Shown in pieces: positions 25,147 to 32,831 of a stretch of 64,000 nucleotides of DNA (position 1 is its first letter; each line of letters begins with the position of its first letter). The notes beneath the pieces were generated by a model that had not been told where the DNA came from, did no database searches, and saw only the letters and a list, made by a program, of their open reading frames with translations. Location of the stretch: assembly GCA_963804245.1 (NCBI GenBank), contig CAWDPQ010000020.1, positions 310,001 to 374,000 of the forward strand. Reading direction: 5' to 3'. A program made the translations under genes and the position numbers. The DNA is from CAWDPQ01 sp963804245. GTDB lineage: Bacteria > Acidobacteriota > Vicinamibacteria > Vicinamibacterales > 2-12-FULL-66-21.

Positions 25147-25848
25147 TCAGTTTCGTCGCGCCCCGATCTGAACCACCCCAATTCTCGGGCACAGATCGGC
25201 GATCACACAACTGCCGCAGAGCGGGTATACCGGGCGGCAGACATTCTGACCCCAAGTCACGAGATAGAGGTTGATGATCGGCCACCACCGCCGGTGAACC
25301 ACTCTGTATAACGCGTGTTCCGTCTCCTCCGGCGTACGCGTCGCTACCCAGCCGAGCCTGTTCGAGATGCGGTGCACGTGGGTGTCGACGCAGATGTTGT
25401 GCTCGCTGCCGTGCGCCAGAATCAGCACCAGATTGGCCGTCTTGCGACCGACGCCCGGCAACGTCAGCAAATCCTCCATCGTCGACGGCACTCGCCCACC
25501 GTAGCGGGACAGGATCTGCTCGCAGGTCTGCTTCACGTGAACCGCCTTATGGCGATAGAAGCTCACGGGATAGATCAGACGGCGAATCTGCGGCACGGTC
25601 AGGCGAGCCATCGTTTTCGGCGTGCGGGCCACGTTGAAGAGCCGCGTCGACGCCGCGTGCGTCATCGCATCGCGGGTCTGTGCCGACAGCATGGTGGCGA
25701 TGAGAACCTGAAAGGGATCTTCGGACTGGTCTTCGGCGATTTTCTCGACCGCTGGTTCTTCGAACCGGCCGATAGCGCGGCCGAGCCGTCGCATGATTGC
25801 GGCAATCATGCTTTTCCGCACCGCAGGCGTCTCCTTCGGCAACGTCAT
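25147..25848 (-). CDS. nth: Endonuclease III
   Basis: This is a base-excision DNA glycosylase/AP lyase for oxidised pyrimidines. The 233-residue product has the helix-hairpin-helix LPGVGRKTANLVL with catalytic Lys, the catalytic Asp in CVDTHVHR, and C-terminal [4Fe-4S] cysteines in C-x6-C-x2-C-x5-C spacing (CRPVYPLCGSCVIADLC). Its start overlaps the stop of the hydroxyacid dehydrogenase by 4 bases, so it is probably co-transcribed with the microcompartment operon. Confidence 0.93.
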   Translation of the reverse strand: MTLPKETPAVRKSMIAAIMRRLGRAIGRFEEPAVEKIAEDQSEDPFQVLIATMLSAQTRDAMTHAASTRLFNVARTPKTMARLTVPQIRRLIYPVSFYRHKAVHVKQTCEQILSRYGGRVPSTMEDLLTLPGVGRKTANLVLILAHGSEHNICVDTHVHRISNRLGWVATRTPEETEHALYRVVHRRWWPIINLYLVTWGQNVCRPVYPLCGSCVIADLCPRIGVVQIGARRN

Positions 25849-26765
25849 ACCGGCGTCAGCGGCGGCCGCCCGGCGAGCACGGCGAGCACGTTGCTGACGG
25901 CAAGGTCGATCATCGCGGTCCGCGTCTCGCGAGTCGCGCTGCCAAGGTGCGGCACGAGCACGACGTTTTCGAGCGTCAACAGCGCTTCGTGGACGATCGG
26001 CTCGCGCTCGTAGACGTCGAGACCGGCGCCGGCGATCAATCGCTCGTTCAATGCCCAGGCGAGCGCTTCCTCGTCGACGATCGGTCCGCGGGCCGCGTTC
26101 ACGAGAATTGCGGTGCGCTTCATACGCGCGAGCGTCCGCCGGTCGATCATGTGCCGCGTCTCCGGCGTCATCGGCGTGTGAATCGAGATGACGTCCGAGC
26201 TGATGAGCAGCTCGTCGAGCGACATGTCGTGCTTGGCGAAGACGGCATGCATGCCGAAAGCGGGCGCCTTGGCGGCAACCGCGCGTCCGATGCGGCCGCG
26301 CCCGATGATGCCCAGCTGCTTACCGCGCAGCTCGGTGCCCAGCATGAAGTCGAGCGTCCATCCCTTCCAGCCGCCGCGACGGATCAGGCGGTCGCCCTCG
26401 GCGATTCGACGCGCCACCGCCAGGATCAGGCTCCACGTCAGTTCCGCCGTCGCCTCTGTGAGTACGTCAGGCGTGTTCGTCACGACCACACCACGTTCCC
26501 TGGCTGCCGGGACATCGATGTTCTCGTAGCCGACGGCGATGTTCGACACGACTTTCAACCGATCCGCCTCGCCGAGCAGTTCGCGGGTGACCTTGTCGGT
26601 CAGCACCGACACGAGTCCATCCTTGTCGCGGACCCGCACGCGGAGCTCGTCGGCGGTCATCGCGCCGGTACCTTCATAGAGGTCGACGTCGACGTCGGCC
26701 TCCAGGCGTTCAAGAATCGATCGGGGAATGCGACGGGTGAGCAGAACGCGAGGACGATCAGGCAT
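25845..26765 (-). CDS. D-2-hydroxyacid dehydrogenase (glyoxylate/lactate type)
   Basis: The 306-residue NAD(P)-dependent product has the Rossmann motif LGIIGRGRIGRAVA, the catalytic Arg in VNAARGPIVDE, the Glu in LDVYEREP and the His in VPHLGSAT. It lies directly downstream of the microcompartment genes. In the lactaldehyde-type pathway such an enzyme could recycle NADH by reducing a short 2-keto acid or glyoxylate. No encapsulation helix is seen at either end, so it is more likely cytosolic or loosely associated. Confidence 0.88.
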   Translation of the reverse strand: MPDRPRVLLTRRIPRSILERLEADVDVDLYEGTGAMTADELRVRVRDKDGLVSVLTDKVTRELLGEADRLKVVSNIAVGYENIDVPAARERGVVVTNTPDVLTEATAELTWSLILAVARRIAEGDRLIRRGGWKGWTLDFMLGTELRGKQLGIIGRGRIGRAVAAKAPAFGMHAVFAKHDMSLDELLISSDVISIHTPMTPETRHMIDRRTLARMKRTAILVNAARGPIVDEEALAWALNERLIAGAGLDVYEREPIVHEALLTLENVVLVPHLGSATRETRTAMIDLAVSNVLAVLAGRPPLTPV

Positions 26766-26789
26766 CCGGACGACCTAACGACGCTTTTT

Positions 26790-27011
26790 TCAATGACCGT
26801 GAGATTGACAGTATCCGCAATGATTGCACTGAACGGTCGGTTCGATCAGGCATGCCTCACCGGAGCCGGGCAGCGCGTATCGAAAATGACTGACGTGGGA
26901 TGCAAGAGCCAGCGGCGTTGACGGCGAGCCCTGGTGATCCTCGCTCGCGTGGTGCGGCAGCTGCTTCGCGATCGCCTCGCGAATCATGGCTCGAAGCGTT
27001 TCTTCGTTCAT
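26790..27011 (-). CDS. Small Cys/His protein with encapsulation-peptide-like N-terminus
   Basis: The first ~20 of 73 residues (MNEETLRAMIREAIAKQL) form an amphipathic helix closely resembling the encapsulation peptides of microcompartment cargo such as PduP. After a Ser/Pro linker, the C-terminus has EPTVQCNHCGYCQSHGH, a C-x2-C-x2-C cluster with three His. This suggests a bound zinc or iron-sulfur centre. It follows the shell genes by 24 bases. I do not recognise a characterised family; its position and helix suggest luminal cargo. Confidence 0.75.
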   Translation of the reverse strand: MNEETLRAMIREAIAKQLPHHASEDHQGSPSTPLALASHVSHFRYALPGSGEACLIEPTVQCNHCGYCQSHGH

Positions 27012-27035
27012 AGTCGTTAGTTCGTTAATCGTTAG
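27012..27035. repeat. GTTAGTC word repeat
   Basis: Short reiterations of TCGTTAGTT/TCGTTAGTC fill the gap between the last shell gene and the small Cys/His gene. The inverse word ACTAACG is tandem at about 12871-12892. Confidence 0.5.
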
Positions 27036-27308
27036 TCAGTCACTGACGTCTACGCTGTCGACGATGCCAATGATGGCGGCGTCGACGGCCGCGCCTTTTC
27101 GTCCCAGCGCGTCTCCCGCCGCCTTACCCTCGATGACTACCAGCACGCGCTCGCCGACGCCGGCGCCCACGGCATCGATCGCCAGCAGCGCGACGCCTCT
27201 CGGCTCACCCTCGAGCGTCAACGGCTGCACGAGCAGCAGCTTTGCCCCTTCGAGCTTCCGGTTCTTCTGAGTCGACACCACGGTGCCGATTACTCGAGCG
27301 ATCTGCAC
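27036..27308 (-). CDS. Microcompartment vertex protein (BMC-P, EutN/CcmL family), first
   Basis: The 90-residue pentamer-forming shell protein starts MQIARVIGTVVSTQKNRKLE. It has the family core KLLLVQPL, LLAIDAVGAGVGERVLVV and the C-terminal AAIIGIVDSVDV. Three different BMC-P genes lie in a row, as in PVM-like and other aldolase-type microcompartments. Gap to the next shell gene is 6 bases. Confidence 0.93.
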   Translation of the reverse strand: MQIARVIGTVVSTQKNRKLEGAKLLLVQPLTLEGEPRGVALLAIDAVGAGVGERVLVVIEGKAAGDALGRKGAAVDAAIIGIVDSVDVSD

Positions 27309-27314
27309 GTTTCG

Positions 27315-27581
27315 CTACTCGACGTCCCAGTGATCGACAATGCCGACGATCGCCGCATCGGTGGGCGGCTCGGCGGGATAGAACGGAAAAGCGGCTTCCC
27401 GGCCACGCACGAAAAACACCGCCTCGCCGACACCGGCGCCGACCGAATCGAGGGCAACCAGAGTACGTCCGATCGATTCGCCGGAGGGAGCCAGGGGCTG
27501 CAGGATCAGCAGCTTCATCCCGACCAGATTTGCGTCCTTCATGGTCGACACGACTTCGCCAATCACGCGGGCGAGCTGCAT
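27315..27581 (-). CDS. Microcompartment vertex protein (BMC-P), second
   Basis: The 88-residue EutN/CcmL-family product starts MQLARVIGEVVSTMKDANLV, with KLLILQPL, VALDSVGAGVGEAVFFV and AAIVGIVDHWDV. It carries an aromatic insert (AAFPFYP) that the two flanking paralogues lack, so the three vertices are not interchangeable duplicates. Gap to the upstream BMC-P is 5 bases. Confidence 0.93.
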   Translation of the reverse strand: MQLARVIGEVVSTMKDANLVGMKLLILQPLAPSGESIGRTLVALDSVGAGVGEAVFFVRGREAAFPFYPAEPPTDAAIVGIVDHWDVE

Positions 27582-27586
27582 GGGCC

Positions 27587-27868
27587 CTAAGCGTCTGTGA
27601 CTTCTTGCACTTCGATGTTATCGACGATACCGACGATCGCCGCGTCGACTGGACAGTCTTTCATCCCCGACGCCATGCGCGCCGAGCTGCCGCTGACGAT
27701 GAGGACCGTTTCGCCGACGCCGGCATCGACGGTATCGACGGCGACGAGATAGCTGCCCTCAGCTTTGCCGCGGGGGTCCATCGGGCGCGCGACGAGCAGC
27801 TTGTTGCTGACCAGCCGATCGTCCTTGCGCGTCGCCACGACAGTGCCCACGATCTTCGCGAGGATCAT
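27587..27868 (-). CDS. Microcompartment vertex protein (BMC-P), third
   Basis: The 93-residue EutN/CcmL-family product starts MILAKIVGTVVATRKDDRLV, with KLLVARPM, VAVDTVDAGVGETVLIV and AAIVGIVDNIEV. Its ATG overlaps the BMC-H stop by 4 bases, so hexamer and pentamer subunits are co-translated. Confidence 0.93.
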   Translation of the reverse strand: MILAKIVGTVVATRKDDRLVSNKLLVARPMDPRGKAEGSYLVAVDTVDAGVGETVLIVSGSSARMASGMKDCPVDAAIVGIVDNIEVQEVTDA

Positions 27869-28158
27869 TTCGCGTTGACGGTCGTCTTTCCGATCGGCAG
27901 TGCGTCTTCGAGGTTGGCATGTGGGCGGGGAATCACGTGGACTGACACCAGCTCGCCCACCCGCCGGGCCGCCGCCGCGCCGGCGTCGGTCGCCGCCTTC
28001 ACCGCGGCGACATCGCCGCGCACGATAGCCGTCACGTAGCCGGCGCCGATCTTCTCCCAGCCGACCAGCGTGACCTTGGCAGCCTTCACCATCGCGTCCG
28101 CCGCCTCTATCATGGCCACGAGCCCCTTGGTCTCGACCATGCCGAGCGCCTCACCCAT
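27865..28158 (-). CDS. Microcompartment hexamer shell protein (BMC-H, PduA/CcmK family)
   Basis: The 97-residue single BMC domain starts MGEALGMVETKGLVAMIEAA. It has the pore-region loop KIGAGYV and the family stretch GDVAAVKAATDAGAAAA. It is the only hexamer-forming gene visible, so it would make up the facets. It lies directly after the class II aldolase with a repeat between. Confidence 0.94.
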   Translation of the reverse strand: MGEALGMVETKGLVAMIEAADAMVKAAKVTLVGWEKIGAGYVTAIVRGDVAAVKAATDAGAAAARRVGELVSVHVIPRPHANLEDALPIGKTTVNAK

Positions 28159-28164
28159 GAAATG

Positions 28165-28252
28165 CCTCCATCTCAGCTTCCAGCCGCCAGCCGCCAGCTT
28201 CCAGCAGCTAACAGCTAGACTAGCTGGAAGCTGGGGGCTGGAAGCTGAAAGC
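28165..28252. repeat. AGCTTCCAGC-type inverted repeat
   Basis: An arm rich in CAGCTTCCAGCCGCCAGC (28172-28206) pairs imperfectly with CTGGAAGCTGGGGGCTGGAAG (28220-28250) around AACAGCTAGACTAG. It separates the aldolase from the shell genes inside the operon. Confidence 0.7.
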
Positions 28253-28254
28253 TC

Positions 28255-29067
28255 CTATTTCAAGTTTTTTACCGCGTCCTCAATCAACGAGGTGAGTTCG
28301 CCGTATGTTAGCCGAATTTTCCCGTCCGCGTCGGCCACGAGTCGCTTTCCGGGGACCGATGGCGCCTGCACGACCTGGCAGTCGACCGGATCTGTGGAGC
28401 CCGGGTCCGGGCAAATCGGCGCGGGAGACGAGATTCCATAGCTGCCGCGCAATCCCTGAAGACGGAACACTTCCTCGCGCGAGAGCAATCGTTCGCCTCC
28501 GAGCAGACGCGCCACGAGGCTGATGTTGGCGAAATGCTCGATCGTCTCCATCTTGTAGTAGGCGGCGAAGACGTCAGCGCCGAGCGTCAGCGCACCATGA
28601 TTGGCGAGCAGCATGCCGTCGTGCGCCTTGACGTACTTGCGGACCGCCTCCGGCAGCTCGCGCGTCGACGGCGTGGCGTAGTCGGCAATCGGTACGCTTC
28701 CGAGCGTCGTGACGACTTCCGCCAGCACCGCGCGATCGAGCGGGATGCCAGCGACCGCGAAGCCCGTGGCGGTGGGCGGATGCGCGTGCACCACGGCACG
28801 GACGTCCGGCCGCTGCCGGTAGACCTCCAGGTGCATCTGCATCTCCGATGACGGATCGCGCTCGCCGGCGAGCTTGACGCCATCGAGGTCGGTGATGCAC
28901 AGCATTTCCGGCGTCATGAAGCCCTTGCACACGCTCTTCGGCGTCATCAGCAGACGTCGATCGTCGAGCCGAGCGCTGATGTTGCCGTCGTTCGACGCCG
29001 TGTACCCGCGCGCGTACATACGTCTGCCGACTTCGACGATGTCCGCGCGGAGTTGGGATTCAGTCAT
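28255..29067 (-). CDS. Class II (FucA-like) aldolase with C-terminal encapsulation-like helix
   Basis: The 270-residue product has the zinc-site motifs HAHPPTA and LANHGALTLG. An early GNISARL and the Glu in SSEMQMHLEVY also match L-fuculose-phosphate-type aldolases. These split sugar phosphates into DHAP and lactaldehyde in fucose/rhamnose-type microcompartments. After a Pro-rich linker the C-terminal ~18 residues (RLTYGELTSLIEDAVKNLK) form an amphipathic helix like known C-terminal encapsulation peptides. It heads the shell operon and is the best guess at the signature enzyme. Confidence 0.88.
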   Translation of the reverse strand: MTESQLRADIVEVGRRMYARGYTASNDGNISARLDDRRLLMTPKSVCKGFMTPEMLCITDLDGVKLAGERDPSSEMQMHLEVYRQRPDVRAVVHAHPPTATGFAVAGIPLDRAVLAEVVTTLGSVPIADYATPSTRELPEAVRKYVKAHDGMLLANHGALTLGADVFAAYYKMETIEHFANISLVARLLGGERLLSREEVFRLQGLRGSYGISSPAPICPDPGSTDPVDCQVVQAPSVPGKRLVADADGKIRLTYGELTSLIEDAVKNLK

Positions 29068-29108
29068 GCCTCACACTCGGGGCTCGAGCATTGTTCGTCG
29101 CACGTGAT

Positions 29109-29351
29109 TCAGCCTCTCCACGCCGTCCTGCATTTCTCGGAACAGAAATACCTCGTTTCGGATCCCTTGCGCGCCGTCAGCGCCTGCGAAGGCACCACGA
29201 AGACACCGCAGACCGGATCGCGTACGAGCCCGACGCTCGGATGCGCCGGCACCTTGTAATAACCGGCGCCTTCCAGCACGCCGCGCACGAAGCGCCAGAC
29301 CAGGCGAACGACAACCAGGAAGAGAATGAGCTTGAGCAGCAGGCCGGCCAT
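29109..29351 (-). CDS. Small membrane-anchored YHS/TRASH-like metal-site protein
   Basis: The 80-residue product has an N-terminal helix (MAGLLLKLILFLVVVRLVW). A compact soluble part follows with DPVCGVFVVPSQAL and YFCSEKCRTAW; the Cys pattern is like YHS or TRASH metal-binding modules. ATG at 29351 was chosen; upstream in-frame residues are antisense to the TPR gene. It starts 3 bases after the TPR stop, so the two are co-transcribed. Metal and role unknown. Confidence 0.75.
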   Translation of the reverse strand: MAGLLLKLILFLVVVRLVWRFVRGVLEGAGYYKVPAHPSVGLVRDPVCGVFVVPSQALTARKGSETRYFCSEKCRTAWRG

Positions 29352-29353
29352 GA

Positions 29354-29977
29354 CTATTGCCTGTCGGGCGGGCGCGCTTGCGCGCCGCCGGTATCGGGGT
29401 GCCCGCTCCTCAAGCTGGCAAGTGCCTGGCGTGCGGTGCCAGCCTCGGGGGATGACGGCGCCAGCTCGATGACCCGCTCCCACGCCTTGGCTGCGCCGTC
29501 GAGATCCTGCTTGCCGAACGCGCGGACGATGCCGACGTTCAACAGCGTCTTGGTATGCCCCGGCTCGATCGCCAGCGATCGCTCGAACTGCTTCAGCGCG
29601 GCGTCGTGCCGGTTCATGTAGTAATACGCGATGCCCAGGTCCGTACTGACGTTGACGCTGCGCGGCTCGAGCTTCAGCGCCTCCTCGTACCAGTGTGCGG
29701 CATCGACGAAGCGTTCGTGGTCGAAATACAAGTTGGCGAGCTCCACGCGCGGCGCGGCATTGCCGGGACTCTTTTCCAGCGCGGCTTTCAATTGCGCGAC
29801 GCGCGACTCATCGAGAGGTGGCGGCGTTCGTGTCTGCTGTGACTGCGTCTGTGGTGCGTCAGCGGGAACGGCTGGGATCTGACGGGCGGGACCGGCCTGC
29901 TGGCTGCCGATAATCCAGCCGACCAGGACGCCGAAGAACACGCCGGCAATCCCGAAAATGACCGATTCTCTGGGCAC
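29354..29977 (-). CDS. Membrane-anchored TPR protein
   Basis: The 207-residue product begins with a transmembrane helix (VIFGIAGVFFGVLVGWIIG) and a Pro/Gln-rich linker (residues ~35-55). It has three tetratricopeptide repeats, seen in AAPRVELANLYFDHERFVDA, VSTDLGIAYYYMNRHDAA and TLLNVGIVRAFGKQDLDGA. The start is GTG at 29977. TPR proteins of this kind assist envelope or cytochrome assembly, but the partner cannot be told here. Confidence 0.82.
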   Translation of the reverse strand: MPRESVIFGIAGVFFGVLVGWIIGSQQAGPARQIPAVPADAPQTQSQQTRTPPPLDESRVAQLKAALEKSPGNAAPRVELANLYFDHERFVDAAHWYEEALKLEPRSVNVSTDLGIAYYYMNRHDAALKQFERSLAIEPGHTKTLLNVGIVRAFGKQDLDGAAKAWERVIELAPSSPEAGTARQALASLRSGHPDTGGAQARPPDRQ

Positions 29978-29986
29978 GAACGACGA

Positions 29987-30721
29987 TCATAACAACGTTC
30001 GGCGAAACCAGTCCACCAGCGCCCTGGCGAGGTTTTCGTCGTTCGAGAGCATGTTCGTGCCGTGACCGGCACGTTCGAGAATGAGAAGCTCGCGTGGCCC
30101 GCTGCCCGCCTTGTGCAGCTCCCTCGCCGACCGTGCCGCATACGAGTCGTCACTCCCGGCCACGAGAATCACGGGTCGGCTGCCGATTGACTTCATGGTC
30201 GGTTCGATGCGCAGCCCTCTGTAGTCGAGCGACGGAGAAAGAAGCGCGACGCTGACGAGCGATCCATCGGCCGCCGCAGCCAGCGCCGCCACATTGGCGC
30301 CGAGCGACGCGCCGGCGATTCCGACACGCGACTGCTGCACGTCGGCGCGCGACGCGAGATATCGCCTCGCGGCTTTCACATCGTGGACCATCGAGGCGTA
30401 ACCAGCGTCGGTGGCGGACGGACTGACGGAGCGCTGCGACTCACCGTGGCCGCGCAGATCGATCGCCAGTGCGCCAATGCCTTCACCCGCCAGCCGGTGC
30501 GCGAACGCCTCCCAATCGCGGCGCGATCGGTTGAGCATGTGAACAAGGATGACCGCCGGAGCGGGTTGCGAGGAGGGCTCATACCACTGGGCTGACAGCG
30601 TCAGCCCGTCATCGGTGCGAAGGGTGACCCGCTGAGTGGGCGCGCCATCGAACGTGGCGCCGGCCAGCACGGCGCACAGCCACGCGAAGGCGACCGCAAG
30701 CGCGCTTGCTTTGGCCGTCAT
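29987..30721 (-). CDS. Exported alpha/beta hydrolase
   Basis: The 244-residue product has an N-terminal signal (MTAKASALAVAFAWLCAVLA), the nucleophile elbow GASLG, a catalytic Asp region in LVAGSDDSYA and the catalytic His in ERAGHGTNM. An HMLNRSRRDWEAF strand-helix near residue 60 resembles dienelactone hydrolase-like proteins. The substrate is unknown. It precedes the TPR gene by 9 bases. Confidence 0.83.
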   Translation of the reverse strand: MTAKASALAVAFAWLCAVLAGATFDGAPTQRVTLRTDDGLTLSAQWYEPSSQPAPAVILVHMLNRSRRDWEAFAHRLAGEGIGALAIDLRGHGESQRSVSPSATDAGYASMVHDVKAARRYLASRADVQQSRVGIAGASLGANVAALAAAADGSLVSVALLSPSLDYRGLRIEPTMKSIGSRPVILVAGSDDSYAARSARELHKAGSGPRELLILERAGHGTNMLSNDENLARALVDWFRRTLL

Positions 30722-30737
30722 CGGGCAAATTGAACCG

Positions 30738-31448
30738 TCACCGCCGCAGCAACGCGACCATGTCGCGGACTGCCCGGTCCATGCCGACGAGCGACGCGCG
30801 CGCGACGATGCTGTGCCCGATATTCAGTTCGACGATTTCCGGGATGGCGACGATCGGAATGACGTTCACGTAATTCAACCCGTGGCCGGCAAGAACCTCG
30901 AGCCCTTCACTGGCGCCCAGAGTGGCCGCGCGCGTGATGCGCGCGAGCTCGGCTGGCGAAGCGGCCGGTCGAGCGTCCGCGTACACGCCGGTATTGATCT
31001 CGATGGCTTCCGCCCCGCTTGCTTTCGCCGCCTTCACCTGCGCCTCGTCAGGGTTGAGAAAGATGCTGACGCGAATGCCGGCGTCGCGCATCTGCTGCAC
31101 GAAACCGGCGACTCCCGCCGGGTCGGCGAGAACGTCGAGCCCTCCCTCGGTTGTCAGCTCACGCGGCCGTTCGGGAACGAGTGTCACCTGATCCGGCCGA
31201 ATGCGCGAGGCAATCGCCGCCATCTCCTGCGTGGCCGCCATCTCGATGTTCAGTTTGGTGGCCACGATCTGCCGCAGCAGCTCGACGTCGCGATCTTGAA
31301 TGTGCCGGCGATCGCCTCGCAGGTGGACGGTGATGCCCAGCGCACCCGCCTGTTCCGCGATCATCGCGGCAGCGACCGGCTCCGGTTCGTGTGCCTTACG
31401 TGCCTGCCGAATCGTGGCGATGTGGTCGATGTTGACGGCAAGTCGCAT
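30738..31448 (-). CDS. pdxJ: Pyridoxine 5'-phosphate synthase
   Basis: It condenses 1-deoxyxylulose 5-phosphate with aminoacetone phosphate in vitamin B6 synthesis. The 236-residue product has the family motifs AVNIDHIATIRQAR, HLRGDRRHIQD, INTGVYAD, GHGLNYVNV and NIGHSIVARA. It lies 12 bases downstream of glmM, and pdxJ is a common neighbour of that gene. Confidence 0.95.
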   Translation of the reverse strand: MRLAVNIDHIATIRQARKAHEPEPVAAAMIAEQAGALGITVHLRGDRRHIQDRDVELLRQIVATKLNIEMAATQEMAAIASRIRPDQVTLVPERPRELTTEGGLDVLADPAGVAGFVQQMRDAGIRVSIFLNPDEAQVKAAKASGAEAIEINTGVYADARPAASPAELARITRAATLGASEGLEVLAGHGLNYVNVIPIVAIPEIVELNIGHSIVARASLVGMDRAVRDMVALLRR

Positions 31449-31460
31449 AGCGCCGAACGC

Positions 31461-32798
31461 CTAGCCGAGGTGTTCCTTCACGGTATTCACGATTTCGGAG
31501 GCCCAGCCCTGGATCTCCTGCTGGTCTTTGCCCTCGAGCATGACCCGCAGAAGCGGTTCGGTGCCCGAGTAGCGGACGAGCAGACGTCCGTTACCCGCCA
31601 ACTGGCGCTCGACGCGTTCCATGGCCTGGGCAACGGCCGGCACTCCCCGCAGATCTTTCTTTTCCTTCACCCGCACGTTCAGCAGAACCTGCGGATAGGT
31701 CACGAGCTGCGACGCCAGGTCCGCGAGCTCTCGGCCCGTCTCGGCCATGATCCGCAGAACGCTCAGCGCGGTGACGATCCCGTCGCCGGTAAACAGGTGA
31801 TCCGAGAAGATGACGTGCCCGGATTGCTCACCGCCGAGAGAAATGTCACGCTTCAGCATCTCTTCCATCACGTACTTGTCACCAACCGGACAGCGAACGA
31901 GATCGATGCCGCTCTCGCGCAGGGCGATCTCCAAACCGATGTTGCTCATTACGGTTGCGACGACCGCGTTGTTGCGAAGCGCCCCGGTCGTCTGCATGTG
32001 CCGGCCGCACATCAACAACACCGCATCGCCGTCGACAATCCGCCCATCTCCGTCGACGAGGATCGCGCGGTCGCCGTCGCCGTCGAAGGCGATGCCGACA
32101 CGGCACTTGCGTTCGACCACCGTGCGTGCCAGACGCTGCGGATGGGTCGACCCGCAATCGAGGTTGATGTTCCGGCCATCAGGTGCGGCGCCCACGAGCT
32201 CGATATCGAAGCCCAGCTCGCGGAACAGGCGTGGAGCGACCGTCGTCGTGGCCCCGTTGGCCGTGTCGACCGCGATGCGCATCCGGCCGAGCCGCTCGGC
32301 GTTGGGCAGCGCCAGTCGCGCGTGGGCAATGTACGCGTCCATGACATCGGCGCGCTCGACTGGAATGTCAGCGGAGCCGCCGACGGTCCAGGATGGATCG
32401 GCAATGATCGCTTCGACTTCCCGCTCGAGCCTTTCGGTGAACTTCTCGCCGCGCCCGGAAAACACTTTGATGCCGTTGTCTTGAAATGGATTGTGCGACG
32501 CCGAAATGACCAGCCCGGCGTCGAACCCCATCGAACGGGTCACGTACGCCACGGCCGGCGTTGGCAGGATTCCGGCCGTCGTCAGGACCGCCGATTCGGA
32601 TCGTACGCCGCGAGCCAGCTCGCGCTCGATCCACTCGCCGGACTCGCGCGTGTCGCGGCCGACCAGAAATCGAAGCGGGCGATCGGAGCGCATGGCTCGT
32701 ACCAGGGCGGCGCCAAGCCGGGCGACAGTCTCGTGATCCAGGGGGAATTCGCCGGCCGTCCCGCGGACACCGTCAGTGCCAAAAAGTCTCTGTGACAT
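31461..32798 (-). CDS. glmM: Phosphoglucosamine mutase
   Basis: It interconverts glucosamine 6- and 1-phosphate for peptidoglycan precursors. The 445-residue product starts MSQRLFGTDGVRGTAGEFPL. It has the phosphoserine loop ISASHNP, the metal loop DGDGDRAI and the C-terminal phosphate-binding RYSGTEPLLRV. ATG at 32798 was chosen over an upstream one because the family begins with this sequence. It is last in the cdaA-ybbR-glmM set, where c-di-AMP synthesis and cell-wall precursor flow are linked. Confidence 0.95.
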   Translation of the reverse strand: MSQRLFGTDGVRGTAGEFPLDHETVARLGAALVRAMRSDRPLRFLVGRDTRESGEWIERELARGVRSESAVLTTAGILPTPAVAYVTRSMGFDAGLVISASHNPFQDNGIKVFSGRGEKFTERLEREVEAIIADPSWTVGGSADIPVERADVMDAYIAHARLALPNAERLGRMRIAVDTANGATTTVAPRLFRELGFDIELVGAAPDGRNINLDCGSTHPQRLARTVVERKCRVGIAFDGDGDRAILVDGDGRIVDGDAVLLMCGRHMQTTGALRNNAVVATVMSNIGLEIALRESGIDLVRCPVGDKYVMEEMLKRDISLGGEQSGHVIFSDHLFTGDGIVTALSVLRIMAETGRELADLASQLVTYPQVLLNVRVKEKKDLRGVPAVAQAMERVERQLAGNGRLLVRYSGTEPLLRVMLEGKDQQEIQGWASEIVNTVKEHLG

Positions 32799-32831
32799 TG
32801 TGGATGGGGTCGCGTTCCTATGACCTTCCAA

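Noticed and set aside
30636..32795. A 719-residue plus-strand open frame across pdxJ and glmM
   Set aside because: It runs antisense to two clearly recognisable genes and has no motif of its own.
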